From contig JAISUX010000122.1 in assembly GCA_031271805.1 (NCBI GenBank), forward strand, positions 1 to 50,546: a DNA stretch of 50,546 nt, given 5' to 3'. Shown here one piece after another: positions 35,218-43,022 of this stretch. A program made the position numbers and the translations under genes. The notes below the pieces were generated by a model. That model was not told the origin of the DNA. It worked only from the letters and a program-made list of their open reading frames with translations, and did not search any database. Source of the stretch: Tannerella sp. Its GTDB lineage: Bacteria; Bacteroidota; Bacteroidia; Bacteroidales; Tannerellaceae. The first letter of the stretch is position 1, and the number at the start of each line of letters is the position of its first letter.

Positions 35218-35248
35218 TTTGTAGTAAAATAAACTTGTTGTATTTTTG
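35218..35248 (+). promoter_or_regulatory. Promoter of perR
   Basis: TTTG (35218-35221), exactly 19 bp, then TATTTTTG (35241-35248): a near-perfect Bacteroidota promoter. Confidence 0.75.
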
Positions 35249-35260
35249 TGTCGATTTTGA

Positions 35261-35279
35261 AAATGTAATTATTACAATT
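35261..35279. promoter_or_regulatory. Probable PerR/Fur box
   Basis: AAATGTAATTATTACAATT: arms of nine bases around a central T with one mismatch. It sits just downstream of the predicted transcription start and 5 bp before the perR start codon, a position suited to autorepression. Confidence 0.65.
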
Positions 35280-35284
35280 TAGAT

Positions 35285-35752
35285 ATGAGAATAAATTTTG
35301 AGGCAAGACAGAGGTTAATAGATGTAGGCGTGAAGCCTTCTCTGCATCGTATGGCTGTTATGGAATACCTTATGATGAATAGGGTTCATCCTACCGCCGA
35401 CATGGTTTATTCCAATCTTTACAATACGATTCCAACCCTGTCGAAGACTACGGTTTATAATGTATTGAAATTACTTGAGGAGAGGGGAGCTTTGAGGTCG
35501 GTGTATGTTGACGAGAAGAACGTCCGCTACGACGCAGATTTAACGGATCATGCTCATTTCAAGTGTGTTAAGTGTGGCGCGGTACGTGATTTGAAGCTAT
35601 ACAGGCCGCTTGAAAGCGGGGATGTCGAAGTTCCCTCAGGCATGGATCTTGGCAGTTGCCAGATATATTTCCGCGGCGTATGTGACAAATGCAAGCACGG
35701 AGTAAAAGCGGAAGACAATACGGAAGTAAAATTTACACAATGTGTTAATTAA
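35285..35752 (+). CDS. perR: Fur-family regulator, PerR type
   Basis: 155 residues. Winged helix: VHPTADMVYSNLYNTIPTLSKTTVYNVLKLLEERG. A structural zinc site is formed by CVKC (Cys94, Cys97) and CDKC (Cys133, Cys136). Regulatory metal candidates include His35, His89 and His91. Asp102 (GAVRDL) lies where B. subtilis PerR has its diagnostic Asp104, while Fur proteins usually have Glu, so a peroxide sensor is more likely than an iron regulator. The next gene, a rubrerythrin, fits a peroxide regulon. A palindrome lies just before the start codon. Confidence 0.88.
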   Translation: MRINFEARQRLIDVGVKPSLHRMAVMEYLMMNRVHPTADMVYSNLYNTIPTLSKTTVYNVLKLLEERGALRSVYVDEKNVRYDADLTDHAHFKCVKCGAVRDLKLYRPLESGDVEVPSGMDLGSCQIYFRGVCDKCKHGVKAEDNTEVKFTQCVN

Positions 35753-35783
35753 TTTATAGTCAAACATTTAAAAGTTATTAGAG

Positions 35784-36332
35784 ATGAAAAAGAAATGGAT
35801 TTGTACCGTTTGCGGGTACGTACATGAAGGAGACGAGGCGCCGGAGAAGTGTCCTCAGTGTGGACAACCGAAGTCCAAGTTTAAAGAATTGGTAGAAGGC
35901 GATGGTCTTAAATTTGCCGACGAGCATGTGATAGGTGTTGCAAAAGGCGTTGACCCTGTGATTGTTGAAGGCCTGAAAGCGCATTTTATGGGTGAGGCTA
36001 CCGAAGTGGGTATGTATATAGCCATGAGTCGCCAGGCCGACAGGGAAGGTTATCCCGAAATCGCAGAGGCGTTCAAGCGCTATGCTTTCGAGGAAGCCGA
36101 CCATTGCGCACGTTTCGCCGAATTGCTCGGCGAGGTCGTTTGGGATACCAAGACCAACGTTTACAAGCGTATGTTGGCAGAGCAGGGAGCTTGCGAAGAT
36201 AAAAAGCGTATTGCTACGCTCGCTAAGCAGCAAAATCTTGACGCCATACACGATACCGTTCACGAGATGTGTAAAGACGAGGCTCGACACGGAAAGGGAT
36301 TTGAAGGCCTGTATAACAGATACTTCAAATAA
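35784..36332 (+). CDS. Reverse rubrerythrin
   Basis: 182 residues. An N-terminal rubredoxin-like Fe(Cys)4 domain (Cys7, Cys10, Cys23, Cys26) is followed by a ferritin-like diiron four-helix domain with carboxylate and His ligands ([31 protein letters not shown]). Classical rubrerythrins have the opposite order, so this is the reverse type. It reduces hydrogen peroxide in the cytosol using NAD(P)H-derived electrons in anaerobes. It starts 31 bp after perR in a likely peroxide-responsive operon closed by a strong terminator. Confidence 0.93.
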   Translation: MKKKWICTVCGYVHEGDEAPEKCPQCGQPKSKFKELVEGDGLKFADEHVIGVAKGVDPVIVEGLKAHFMGEATEVGMYIAMSRQADREGYPEIAEAFKRYAFEEADHCARFAELLGEVVWDTKTNVYKRMLAEQGACEDKKRIATLAKQQNLDAIHDTVHEMCKDEARHGKGFEGLYNRYFK

Positions 36333-36350
36333 TAGTGTTAATATTTTTCA

Positions 36351-36383
36351 GGAGGGTTTGTAGGCGATACAAACCCTCCTTTT
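36351..36383 (+). terminator. Rho-independent terminator after rubrerythrin
   Basis: GGAGGGTTTGTA / TACAAACCCTCC, a perfect 12-bp stem with loop GGCGA, followed by TTTT. Confidence 0.9.
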
Positions 36384-36436
36384 AGTCTCACTAAGGTTAA
36401 ATTTATCTTTAAAATGTAAAAAAAAAAAAAATAAAC

Positions 36437-36466
36437 GTTGCGTTCGAGAAATTATACTTATCTTTG
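36437..36466 (+). promoter_or_regulatory. Promoter of the 36487 gene
   Basis: GTTG (36437-36440), 18 bp, then TATCTTTG (36459-36466). A run of 14 A residues (36418-36431) lies just upstream, a possible UP-like or slippage-prone tract. Confidence 0.6.
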
Positions 36467-36486
36467 TACCCTTAAAATGGTTTCGT

Positions 36487-37458
36487 ATGAAGAATATAGA
36501 GCTTAAAATAAACGAAAAATTCGTCGAAATTCTCCGTACTATAGAGCCGGAGAAGGTAAAATTGGTGAGTCTGCTCTGCGAACTTATTGAGTGTGAGAAA
36601 CTCGCCGTGTATCGACGATTGAGAAGCGATATGCCTTTCACATTTGCCGAGATAGTAAAAATATCAATGCACATAGGGATATCCTTGGATAGAATTGCGG
36701 GAATATCAGACCAATACAGGAGTCAGCCGTATAATATGTTTTGGCAGGATTATTTCAATCTTACAGATGTGGATTATAATATGTCGGGTGATTATATTAA
36801 GGCTATTAATTTTGCTTCCAAATGTCCTCATTCGGAAATTGGCATAGCCATGACAACTCTGCCGTTGCATGCGATGGTGAATTTTCCTAATTTATATCGT
36901 CTTTACATACTCAAGAGTTTGTATCAACTCGGTTCCCCTAATGAGCCGGTGCCTTATTCCGGCATAGTCATTCCCAGTCGCATGATAAATGAGCATAAGC
37001 TATACAACAAGGCGGTCAGGGAGATAGCCTACACGTATGTTATTATGGATGAGTATATTCTTGAGACATATATCAGAGACGTCAAGTATTTCCAATCCAT
37101 CCGTCTTATATCGAAAAACGAAATAGATATAATAAAGCGGGATTTGTTAAATCTTATCAATTGTGTAGAGAAGATTGCCACTTTCGGGGCGTATGATAAC
37201 GGCAAGGAAGTGGATTTATACGTCACCGGTTTGACGTTTGAGACCACATACACATATATTTATTCCGATTCTGTGACCGTAAGTATGGTTGATGCATTCA
37301 CGACAGGCTCGATGGCGTCGGTCGATAAAGATGCTTGCGACCATATTCGCAAGTGGTTGCGTTCGATGAAGCGCACATCGACGATGATTTCGTCGTCGGA
37401 GAAAAACCGCATTATGTATTTCGACAAGCAACGGTCTATTGTCGAGAATATGTTGTAG
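36487..37458 (+). CDS. Unrecognised protein with an HTH-like N-terminus
   Basis: 323 residues. Residues about 20-75 ([23 protein letters not shown], then [22 protein letters not shown]) look like a XRE-type helix-turn-helix. The remaining ~240 residues are mostly helical with no motif I recognise; no signal peptide or membrane segment is evident. The arrangement resembles single-chain Bacteroidales regulators with N-terminal HTH and C-terminal sensor helices. It lies 86 bp upstream of the encapsulin operon on the same strand, with its own promoter, so it is a candidate regulator of that operon. Function not established. Confidence 0.6.
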   Translation: MKNIELKINEKFVEILRTIEPEKVKLVSLLCELIECEKLAVYRRLRSDMPFTFAEIVKISMHIGISLDRIAGISDQYRSQPYNMFWQDYFNLTDVDYNMSGDYIKAINFASKCPHSEIGIAMTTLPLHAMVNFPNLYRLYILKSLYQLGSPNEPVPYSGIVIPSRMINEHKLYNKAVREIAYTYVIMDEYILETYIRDVKYFQSIRLISKNEIDIIKRDLLNLINCVEKIATFGAYDNGKEVDLYVTGLTFETTYTYIYSDSVTVSMVDAFTTGSMASVDKDACDHIRKWLRSMKRTSTMISSSEKNRIMYFDKQRSIVENML

Positions 37459-37464
37459 AAAAAA

Positions 37465-37484
37465 AATACCACATTCTTGGTATT
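37465..37484. promoter_or_regulatory. Inverted repeat overlapping the -33 element of the encapsulin operon
   Basis: AATACCA and TGGTATT, perfect 7-bp arms separated by CATTCT. The right arm overlaps the -33 TTG. It could be an operator; alternatively, with the A tract before it and T tract after it, a weak bidirectional terminator for the preceding gene. Confidence 0.55.
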
Positions 37485-37513
37485 GCCGCATCATTTTTTT
37501 ATGCCTATTTTTG
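37483..37513 (+). promoter_or_regulatory. Promoter of the encapsulin/sulfur operon
   Basis: TTG (37483-37485), 20 bp, then TATTTTTG (37506-37513), 31 bp before the first start codon. Confidence 0.65.
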
Positions 37514-37544
37514 CAGCCGATTAATTAATTTTTTTATTGATTTT

Positions 37545-38492
37545 ATGGGAAAAATAGCTAAAAAATTGACTGACCTCGTGGGAAATACGCCTTTATTGGC
37601 ATTGGGGTCGTTTGGGAAATTACATTCTTTGGAATCGACGGTGATCGGCAAATTGGAGTATTTCAATCCGCTCGGCAGTGTTAAAGACCGTATTGCTCTT
37701 GCGATGGTCGAGGATGCCGAAAAGCAGGGGATACTCAAGCCCGGTGCGACGATTATTGAGCCTACAAGCGGTAACACGGGCATAGGCCTTGCGTTCGTAG
37801 CCGCTACTAAGGGCTACAAACTTATTCTTACGATGCCGGAGACGATGAGCCTTGAGCGTCGTAATCTACTGAAAGCCCTCGGTGCAACTCTCGTGCTGAC
37901 GCCAGGAGCCGAAGGCATGAAAGGGGCGATAGCCAAAGCAAAAGAGCAGCAGGAAAAGATCGAAGGCTCAATAATCCTGCAGCAATTCGACAATCCATCC
38001 AATCCTGAAATCCATCGCACAACGACGGCCGAGGAGATCTGGAGCGACACCGACGGCAAGATTGATATCTTCGTTTCGGGCGTCGGCACCGGCGGAACGG
38101 TCAGCGGCGCCGGCAAACGCCTGAAAGAGCTGAATCCGGCTTTGAAAGTCTATGCCGTTGAGCCTGATGCATCGCCGGTATTGTCGGGAGGAGCGCCGGG
38201 AGCGCATAAGATTCAGGGTATCGGCGCAGGTTTCGTGCCGAAGAACTATGACGCCGCTGTCATCGACGAGGTTATCCGCGTGACAAACGACGATGCGATC
38301 CGTACAAGCCGCGAATTAGCCAAGACCGAAGGCTTGTTGGTAGGCATCTCGTCGGGCGCAGCCGCATACGCAGCTCTCTCGCTCGCCAAAAAACCGGAAA
38401 ACAAAGGCAAAAACATAGTGGCTATCTTGCCCGACACGGGCGAACGCTATTTGTCAACGGTTCTTTACGCATTCGACGAATATCCGTTGTAA
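37545..38492 (+). CDS. cysK: Cysteine synthase, first copy
   Basis: 315 residues, PLP-dependent O-acetylserine sulfhydrylase family; makes cysteine from O-acetylserine and sulfide. Motifs: [20 protein letters not shown] with PLP Lys47, EPTSGNTG (substrate loop), [11 protein letters not shown] (phosphate loop) and [11 protein letters not shown]. The start at 37545 is at the conserved N-terminus; the frame remains open upstream through the promoter and into the preceding gene, which is not meaningful. It is the first gene of a six-gene unit with sulfur relay proteins, an encapsulin and a cysteine desulfurase, so it may supply cysteine to the desulfurase or refix released sulfide. Confidence 0.93.
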   Translation: MGKIAKKLTDLVGNTPLLALGSFGKLHSLESTVIGKLEYFNPLGSVKDRIALAMVEDAEKQGILKPGATIIEPTSGNTGIGLAFVAATKGYKLILTMPETMSLERRNLLKALGATLVLTPGAEGMKGAIAKAKEQQEKIEGSIILQQFDNPSNPEIHRTTTAEEIWSDTDGKIDIFVSGVGTGGTVSGAGKRLKELNPALKVYAVEPDASPVLSGGAPGAHKIQGIGAGFVPKNYDAAVIDEVIRVTNDDAIRTSRELAKTEGLLVGISSGAAAYAALSLAKKPENKGKNIVAILPDTGERYLSTVLYAFDEYPL

Positions 38493-38520
38493 TTATTTTC
38501 GGAACCTTTGCGTATAAATT

Positions 38521-39462
38521 ATGGCAAAGATAGCAAGTAAACTTACCGATCTCATCGGCAATACACCGTTGCTGGAGCTTGGAAGAATAGAGGAACAGCT
38601 CGGTTTGGAGGCGCATATTCTGGCGAAAATAGAGTATTTCAATCCGGCGCGAAGCGTTAAAGACCGCATCGGGTTGGCTCTCATAGAAGAAGCTGAGCGT
38701 AAGGGGCTTATTAAGCAAGGTACGGTTATTATCGAGCCAACGAGCGGTAATACCGGCCTTGCGCTGGCTTTCGTCGCCGCCTCCAAGGGCTACCGGCTTA
38801 TCTTAGCGATGCCCGACACTATGAGTATTGAGAGGCGGGGGTTGCTGTTGGCGCTGGGCGCCGAACTTGTGTTGACGCCCGGTTTTGAGGGCATGAGCGG
38901 CGCGATACGCAAGGCTGAAGAATTGCAGCGGCAATACCCTAACTCTTTCATCCCGCAGCAGTTCCAAAATCCCGCCAACCCGCAGGTTCACCGCACGACG
39001 ACCGGCGAAGAGATATGGCGCGACACGGACGGAAAGGTCGATATCTTCATTTCGGGCGTCGGGACTGGCGGTACGGTGACAGGTAGCGGTGAGACGCTCA
39101 AACGGTACAACCCGGCGGTCAAGGTCGTCGCCGTAGAACCTTTCGATTCGCCGGTGCTGTCGGGAGGCAAGCCCGGACCGCATAAGATTCAGGGTATAGG
39201 CGCGGGCTTCGTGCCCAAGGTTTTCAATCCGAAAATCATTGACGAAATATATAAGGTAAAAAACGACGAAGCAGCCCTGACAAGCCGTAACCTCGCGCGT
39301 ACGGAAGGATTGCTTGTGGGAATATCGTCGGGCGCAGCCGTATATGCGGCCATTCAGATAGCTAAGCGTGTTGAAAACAAGGGGAAAAATATCGTCGTAA
39401 TCTTGCCTGACACGGGTGAGAGGTATTTATCAACGCCTCTTTATCAATTTGATAATAAATAA
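38521..39462 (+). CDS. cysK: Cysteine synthase, second tandem copy
   Basis: 313 residues, same family as the gene just upstream and clearly a divergent paralogue (shared [51 protein letters not shown]). The PLP Lys is Lys47 in [10 protein letters not shown], where the first copy has NPLGSVKDR. The bulkier Ala-Arg pair beside the lysine could alter cofactor or substrate handling. Gap to the first copy 28 bp, to the DsrE-like gene 12 bp. A near-match to a -7 element (AACCTTTG, 38503-38510) precedes it and might be a weak internal promoter. Whether it uses O-acetylserine, O-phosphoserine or a persulfide donor is open. Confidence 0.9.
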   Translation: MAKIASKLTDLIGNTPLLELGRIEEQLGLEAHILAKIEYFNPARSVKDRIGLALIEEAERKGLIKQGTVIIEPTSGNTGLALAFVAASKGYRLILAMPDTMSIERRGLLLALGAELVLTPGFEGMSGAIRKAEELQRQYPNSFIPQQFQNPANPQVHRTTTGEEIWRDTDGKVDIFISGVGTGGTVTGSGETLKRYNPAVKVVAVEPFDSPVLSGGKPGPHKIQGIGAGFVPKVFNPKIIDEIYKVKNDEAALTSRNLARTEGLLVGISSGAAVYAAIQIAKRVENKGKNIVVILPDTGERYLSTPLYQFDNK

Positions 39463-39474
39463 ATTACAATAATT

Positions 39475-39954
39475 ATGGCAGAAAACAAAAAACTTTCAAT
39501 AATCGCTTTCAGCGGCGATTTCGACAAACTGACGGCTGTTTTTACGCTTGCGACAGGCGCCGCCGCCGTGGGTTATGAGGTAAACATCTTTTTCACCTTC
39601 TGGGGTCTTGACGCTATAAAAATTAAACAGGGACGATCAGCGGTCGGCAAGGGTTTCTTGCCTAAGGTATTTGGCCTGTTTATGGGCGGTCTTAAGAGCG
39701 CTCCCGTCAGTCGGTTGAATTTCCTCGGCGCAAGTCCGAAAATTTTCCGTTACCTGATGCGCAAGAAGAACGTTGCGACCCTCGAAGAGCTTGTCGAAGC
39801 GGCCAAGGCGCTCGGCATTAACTTCTACGCCTGCGAGATGGCGATGCACATTCTCGGTCTCGAAAAAAGCGATTTTATACCCGAAGTAAAGGATGTGCTC
39901 GGCGTGGCATCGTTCCTTAACATCTCGGAGGGAGGTCAGACACTGTTTATTTAA
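39475..39954 (+). CDS. DsrE/DsrF-like (DsrE2-type) sulfur-carrier protein
   Basis: 159 residues. N-terminus KLSIIAFSGDFDKLTAVFTLATGAAAVGYEVNIFFTFWGL is typical of DsrE2-like proteins. The conserved sulfur-binding candidate is Cys120 in YACEMAMHILGL. A hydrophobic stretch near 62-74 (LPKVFGLFMGGL) may associate with membranes or a partner. Proteins of this group carry persulfide sulfur and commonly pair with TusA, which is encoded 5 bp downstream. The setting points to passing sulfur between the desulfurase and other acceptors in the cytosol. Confidence 0.85.
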   Translation: MAENKKLSIIAFSGDFDKLTAVFTLATGAAAVGYEVNIFFTFWGLDAIKIKQGRSAVGKGFLPKVFGLFMGGLKSAPVSRLNFLGASPKIFRYLMRKKNVATLEELVEAAKALGINFYACEMAMHILGLEKSDFIPEVKDVLGVASFLNISEGGQTLFI

Positions 39955-39959
39955 GAATT

Positions 39960-40187
39960 ATGGCAAGATATGATTTGGATGTGACGAATGAGCATTGCCC
40001 TATGACATTCGTCAAAACGAAAATTGCACTTAACAAACTGCAAAAGGGCGATGTGCTTGACGTCCGTTTGCTTGACGGCGAGCCGCTCGAAAATGTCCCG
40101 CGCAGCGCCGTTGAGCAGGGATTCAAGGTATTGTCGGTCAAAGAAACCGACACTAAAGGAGTTTATAATGTAGAAATTGAAAAATAA
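39960..40187 (+). CDS. TusA-like sulfurtransferase
   Basis: 75 residues, the small two-layer alpha/beta fold of TusA/SirA-like proteins. The persulfide-carrying residue is Cys13 in NEHCPMTFVKTK, where many TusA proteins have CPxP. The rest (LQKGDVLDVRLLDGEPLENVPRSA) fits the family. TusA proteins accept sulfur from a desulfurase and hand it to DsrE-type or other partners. Gene spacing: 5 bp after the DsrE2-like gene, 4 bp before the encapsulin gene. Confidence 0.88.
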   Translation: MARYDLDVTNEHCPMTFVKTKIALNKLQKGDVLDVRLLDGEPLENVPRSAVEQGFKVLSVKETDTKGVYNVEIEK

Positions 40188-40191
40188 AATT

Positions 40192-41631
40192 ATGGCACAA
40201 AACGATTTACAGCGTAGCATAACGACTGCGACGGCTAAAAAATTAGCGACGACAACCAAGACGCCCCCGCAAATGGGGTCTATCACTCCGCGACTGCTTT
40301 TGAAACTGTTGCCTTGGGTGCAGGTGGATTCGGGCACTTACCGCGTCAACCGTACCAAGGTCGAACTCAAGAAAGCGGAGCGTATCGAAGTGGAGTTCTT
40401 CAACGGCATACCCTCTTTTCGCGTCGAATCGTTCAGGCGGATACCTCTTTTCGCCCATATCGACGAAAATATCGTGACCCGTTTGGCGAAGAAGTTCCAA
40501 ATCGAAAACGTTGACCTCGGCGGGACGCTTATCGCTGCCGACAAAGACCCTCAAAAGTTCTTTATAGTCGGACAGGGACAGGTCGAGATTTCGAGCAAAG
40601 GCACTCACGGTGAGGATCTTCGCATAGCAATGCTGTCCGAAGGCGAGTATTTCGGCGAGGCTGATTTGCTGTCCGACAAACTGTCGTCGGTCACGGTTAA
40701 AGCCATCACGCCGACGGTCTTTTTCACTCTCAATCAGGCGGAATTGGAGGATATACTGAAAGAGATACCGACATTCCGCGAGCAGTTCCAAAAGGCTGTC
40801 GATGAGCACCTGCGCCTGCGGGCGACGGTCAACGCTCACGGTGAGAAGCATATCGACCTACTTTCGGGGCACGAAGAGGACAATGTCATCACGGAAACTT
40901 ATATTGATTACGAAGAAAATCCGCGCGAATATCCGCTCAACACCCTGCAAACGGTGGTGCGCGTGCATACCCGCGTGTCCGACCTTTACAACAATCCTTA
41001 CAACCAACTCGAACAGCAAATGCGCTTGAGTATTGAGGGATTGCGCGAGAGGCAGGAATGGGAACTCGTCAACAACAAGGATTTCGGTTTGTTGGCAAGT
41101 GTCGAGCCGGGCTACCGCATCACGACACGTTACGGCTCGCCGACGCCCGACGACCTCGACGAACTGCTTTCACTCGTTTGGAAGAAACCGTCGTTTTTCC
41201 TTGCGCATCCTCGTGCCATCGCGGCTTTTGAACGCGAATGTACCTGGCGCGGAGTGCCGCCCGTGACAACGACTATATTCGGCGAACCTGTCGTAACCTG
41301 GCGCGGAGTGCCGATTATTCCGAGCGATAAGGTGGAGATTCAGGGGCAATACCTGACTAATCGCGGCGTCGGGACAACAAGCATTATCCTTGTACGCACA
41401 GGCGAGGAAGACCAGGGTGTTGTAGGTTTGCACCAGGCAGGCGTTCCGGGCGAGATTGCACCAAGCCTCTCGGCAAGGATAATGGGTCTCGACAAGTATG
41501 GCGTGGCGAGCTATTTGCTGACGAAATATTTCTCGCTTGCTTCGCTGACCGACGACGCAATAGGCGTGCTCGAAAACGTCGAGGTGGGTTATTATCACGA
41601 TTACAATAACCGTAAGGCCGTTTTGAAATGA
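40192..41631 (+). CDS. Family 2B-type encapsulin shell protein with internal cNMP-binding-like domain
   Basis: 479 residues from the ATG at 40192 (an in-frame TTG at 40177 lies in the tusA end and is rejected). Residues 1-80 form an N-terminal arm; 80-205 a Crp-type cyclic-nucleotide domain (RIPLFAHID, FFIVGQGQVEIS, SEGEYFGEADLLSD); 245-479 the HK97-like shell fold (YPLNTLQTVVRVHTRVSDLYNNPYNQLEQQ, WKKPSFFLAHPRAIAAFER, TWRGVPIIPSDK, LTNRGVGTTSIILVRTGEEDQGVVGLHQAG). Such proteins self-assemble into hollow icosahedral compartments. In the phosphate-binding cassette FGE is kept, but the usual Pro-Arg reads Leu164-Ser165, so canonical cNMP binding is doubtful. Stop overlaps the desulfurase start (ATGA), implying coupled production of shell and cargo. 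Confidence 0.92.
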   Translation: MAQNDLQRSITTATAKKLATTTKTPPQMGSITPRLLLKLLPWVQVDSGTYRVNRTKVELKKAERIEVEFFNGIPSFRVESFRRIPLFAHIDENIVTRLAKKFQIENVDLGGTLIAADKDPQKFFIVGQGQVEISSKGTHGEDLRIAMLSEGEYFGEADLLSDKLSSVTVKAITPTVFFTLNQAELEDILKEIPTFREQFQKAVDEHLRLRATVNAHGEKHIDLLSGHEEDNVITETYIDYEENPREYPLNTLQTVVRVHTRVSDLYNNPYNQLEQQMRLSIEGLRERQEWELVNNKDFGLLASVEPGYRITTRYGSPTPDDLDELLSLVWKKPSFFLAHPRAIAAFERECTWRGVPPVTTTIFGEPVVTWRGVPIIPSDKVEIQGQYLTNRGVGTTSIILVRTGEEDQGVVGLHQAGVPGEIAPSLSARIMGLDKYGVASYLLTKYFSLASLTDDAIGVLENVEVGYYHDYNNRKAVLK

Positions 41632-43022
41632 AAGAAGATTTGGATTTGGCGAGCGTTTACGAGAGTTTGCAGCGTTTTGTGGGGCCTTTCACGGGTGAGG
41701 CCGATAATTTTAGTAGCGCTTTGGGGGGCAGTCTTGAGAACGTCGGAGATCTTCAAGGTTTTTTCTTCCCCGAAGACTACAACCTGCCGCGCAACGACGG
41801 TTTCGACGTCAATACCATACGCAAGGATTTCCCTATTCTTCATCAAAAGGTGCACGGCAAGGACCTGATATGGTTCGACAATGCCGCTACGACACAGAAA
41901 CCGAAAGTTGTTATCGACGCGCTTAAATACTACTACGAGCGCGACAACTCGAATATCCATCGTGCCGCCCACTCGCTTGCCGGTCGCGCTACCGACGGTT
42001 ATGAGGGCGCTCGTTCGAAGGTACAGCATTTCATCAATGCCTCGTCGCCCGACGAGATTGTCTTTGTCCGCGGCACCACCGAAGGCATAAACCTTGTGGC
42101 GCAGACCTACGGCAGGAAATTTGTCCGCGAAGGCGATGAAATAATCGTCTCGACCCTCGATCACCACGCCAACATCGTTCCGTGGCAACAATTGGCCAAG
42201 GAACGCGGCGCCATCTTGCGTGCAATCCCCGTCAATGACCGCGGCGAGATAATCCTTGATGAGTACGACCGACTGCTTAGTCCGCGCACGAAAGTCGTTG
42301 CGTTCGGGCATGTTAACAATACCTACGGAACAATTCTCCCCGTAAAATCGCTCATTGAGCGTGCTCATCGTTACGGGGCGCGGGTAGTAATAGACGGTGC
42401 GCAGTCGATAGCCCATACCCCTGTCGATGTGCAGGTTCTCGGCGCCGATATCTTCGTCTTTTCAGGACATAAGATCTACGCTCCGACCGGCATAGGCGTG
42501 GTTTACGGCAAAAAAGAATTGCTCGACATAATTCCGCCATGGCAATTCGGCGGCAACATGATAAAAGATGTGACGATAGAGGAAACGGTTTTCAACGTCC
42601 CGCCTGCAAAGTTCGAAGCAGGCACGCCTAACGTCGCCGACGCGGTCGGACTCGGCGCCGCCCTTGATTATGTGAGCCGTGTAGGTCTTGTAAACATTGA
42701 GAAATACGAGCATGAGCTAACCGAATACGCTCGTGCTGAACTTGGTCGTATCGACGGGGTGCGACTTATCGGCGACCCCCGCGAGCGAGTCAGCGTGGTC
42801 TCGTTCGTAATACCCGGCATACCGGCGTCCGAAGTCGGCAAATTGCTTGACCTTGAAGGTATAGCCCTTCGCGCCGGTCACCACTGCGCCCAGCCTGCTC
42901 TGCGAGCGCTCGGCGTCGAAGCAACCGTCCGCCCGTCTTTCTCGTTCTACAACACAAAAAGCGAAATAGACCGCCTGACCGATGCCGTCCGACGCATAGT
43001 CAACGGACAGCTCAAAGGGTAG
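41628..43022 (+). CDS. Encapsulin-associated cysteine desulfurase (SufS type), probable cargo
   Basis: 464 residues. The catalytic part equals SufS: WFDNAATTQKP, LDHHANIVPWQQ, SGHKIYAPTGIG with PLP Lys282, and RAGHHCAQP with Cys420. It releases sulfur from cysteine as an enzyme persulfide. Compared with the SufS at 3129-4337 it has an N-terminal extension of about 58 residues (MKEDLDLASV at the start, GFFFPEDYNLP before the fold), probably partly disordered and a candidate shell-targeting segment. The ATG overlaps the shell stop. No gap separates its stop from the convergent mltF stop (43023). Confidence 0.92.
   Translation: MKEDLDLASVYESLQRFVGPFTGEADNFSSALGGSLENVGDLQGFFFPEDYNLPRNDGFDVNTIRKDFPILHQKVHGKDLIWFDNAATTQKPKVVIDALKYYYERDNSNIHRAAHSLAGRATDGYEGARSKVQHFINASSPDEIVFVRGTTEGINLVAQTYGRKFVREGDEIIVSTLDHHANIVPWQQLAKERGAILRAIPVNDRGEIILDEYDRLLSPRTKVVAFGHVNNTYGTILPVKSLIERAHRYGARVVIDGAQSIAHTPVDVQVLGADIFVFSGHKIYAPTGIGVVYGKKELLDIIPPWQFGGNMIKDVTIEETVFNVPPAKFEAGTPNVADAVGLGAALDYVSRVGLVNIEKYEHELTEYARAELGRIDGVRLIGDPRERVSVVSFVIPGIPASEVGKLLDLEGIALRAGHHCAQPALRALGVEATVRPSFSFYNTKSEIDRLTDAVRRIVNGQLKG

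Noticed and set aside
40177-40191. Earlier TTG start for the encapsulin
   Set aside because: It overlaps the tusA stop. The ATG at 40192 gives a 4-bp gap and a normal N-terminus.
41601-42416. Open frame of 271 codons opposite the encapsulated desulfurase
   Set aside because: It lies entirely opposite a well-supported gene and its translation has no recognisable domain.
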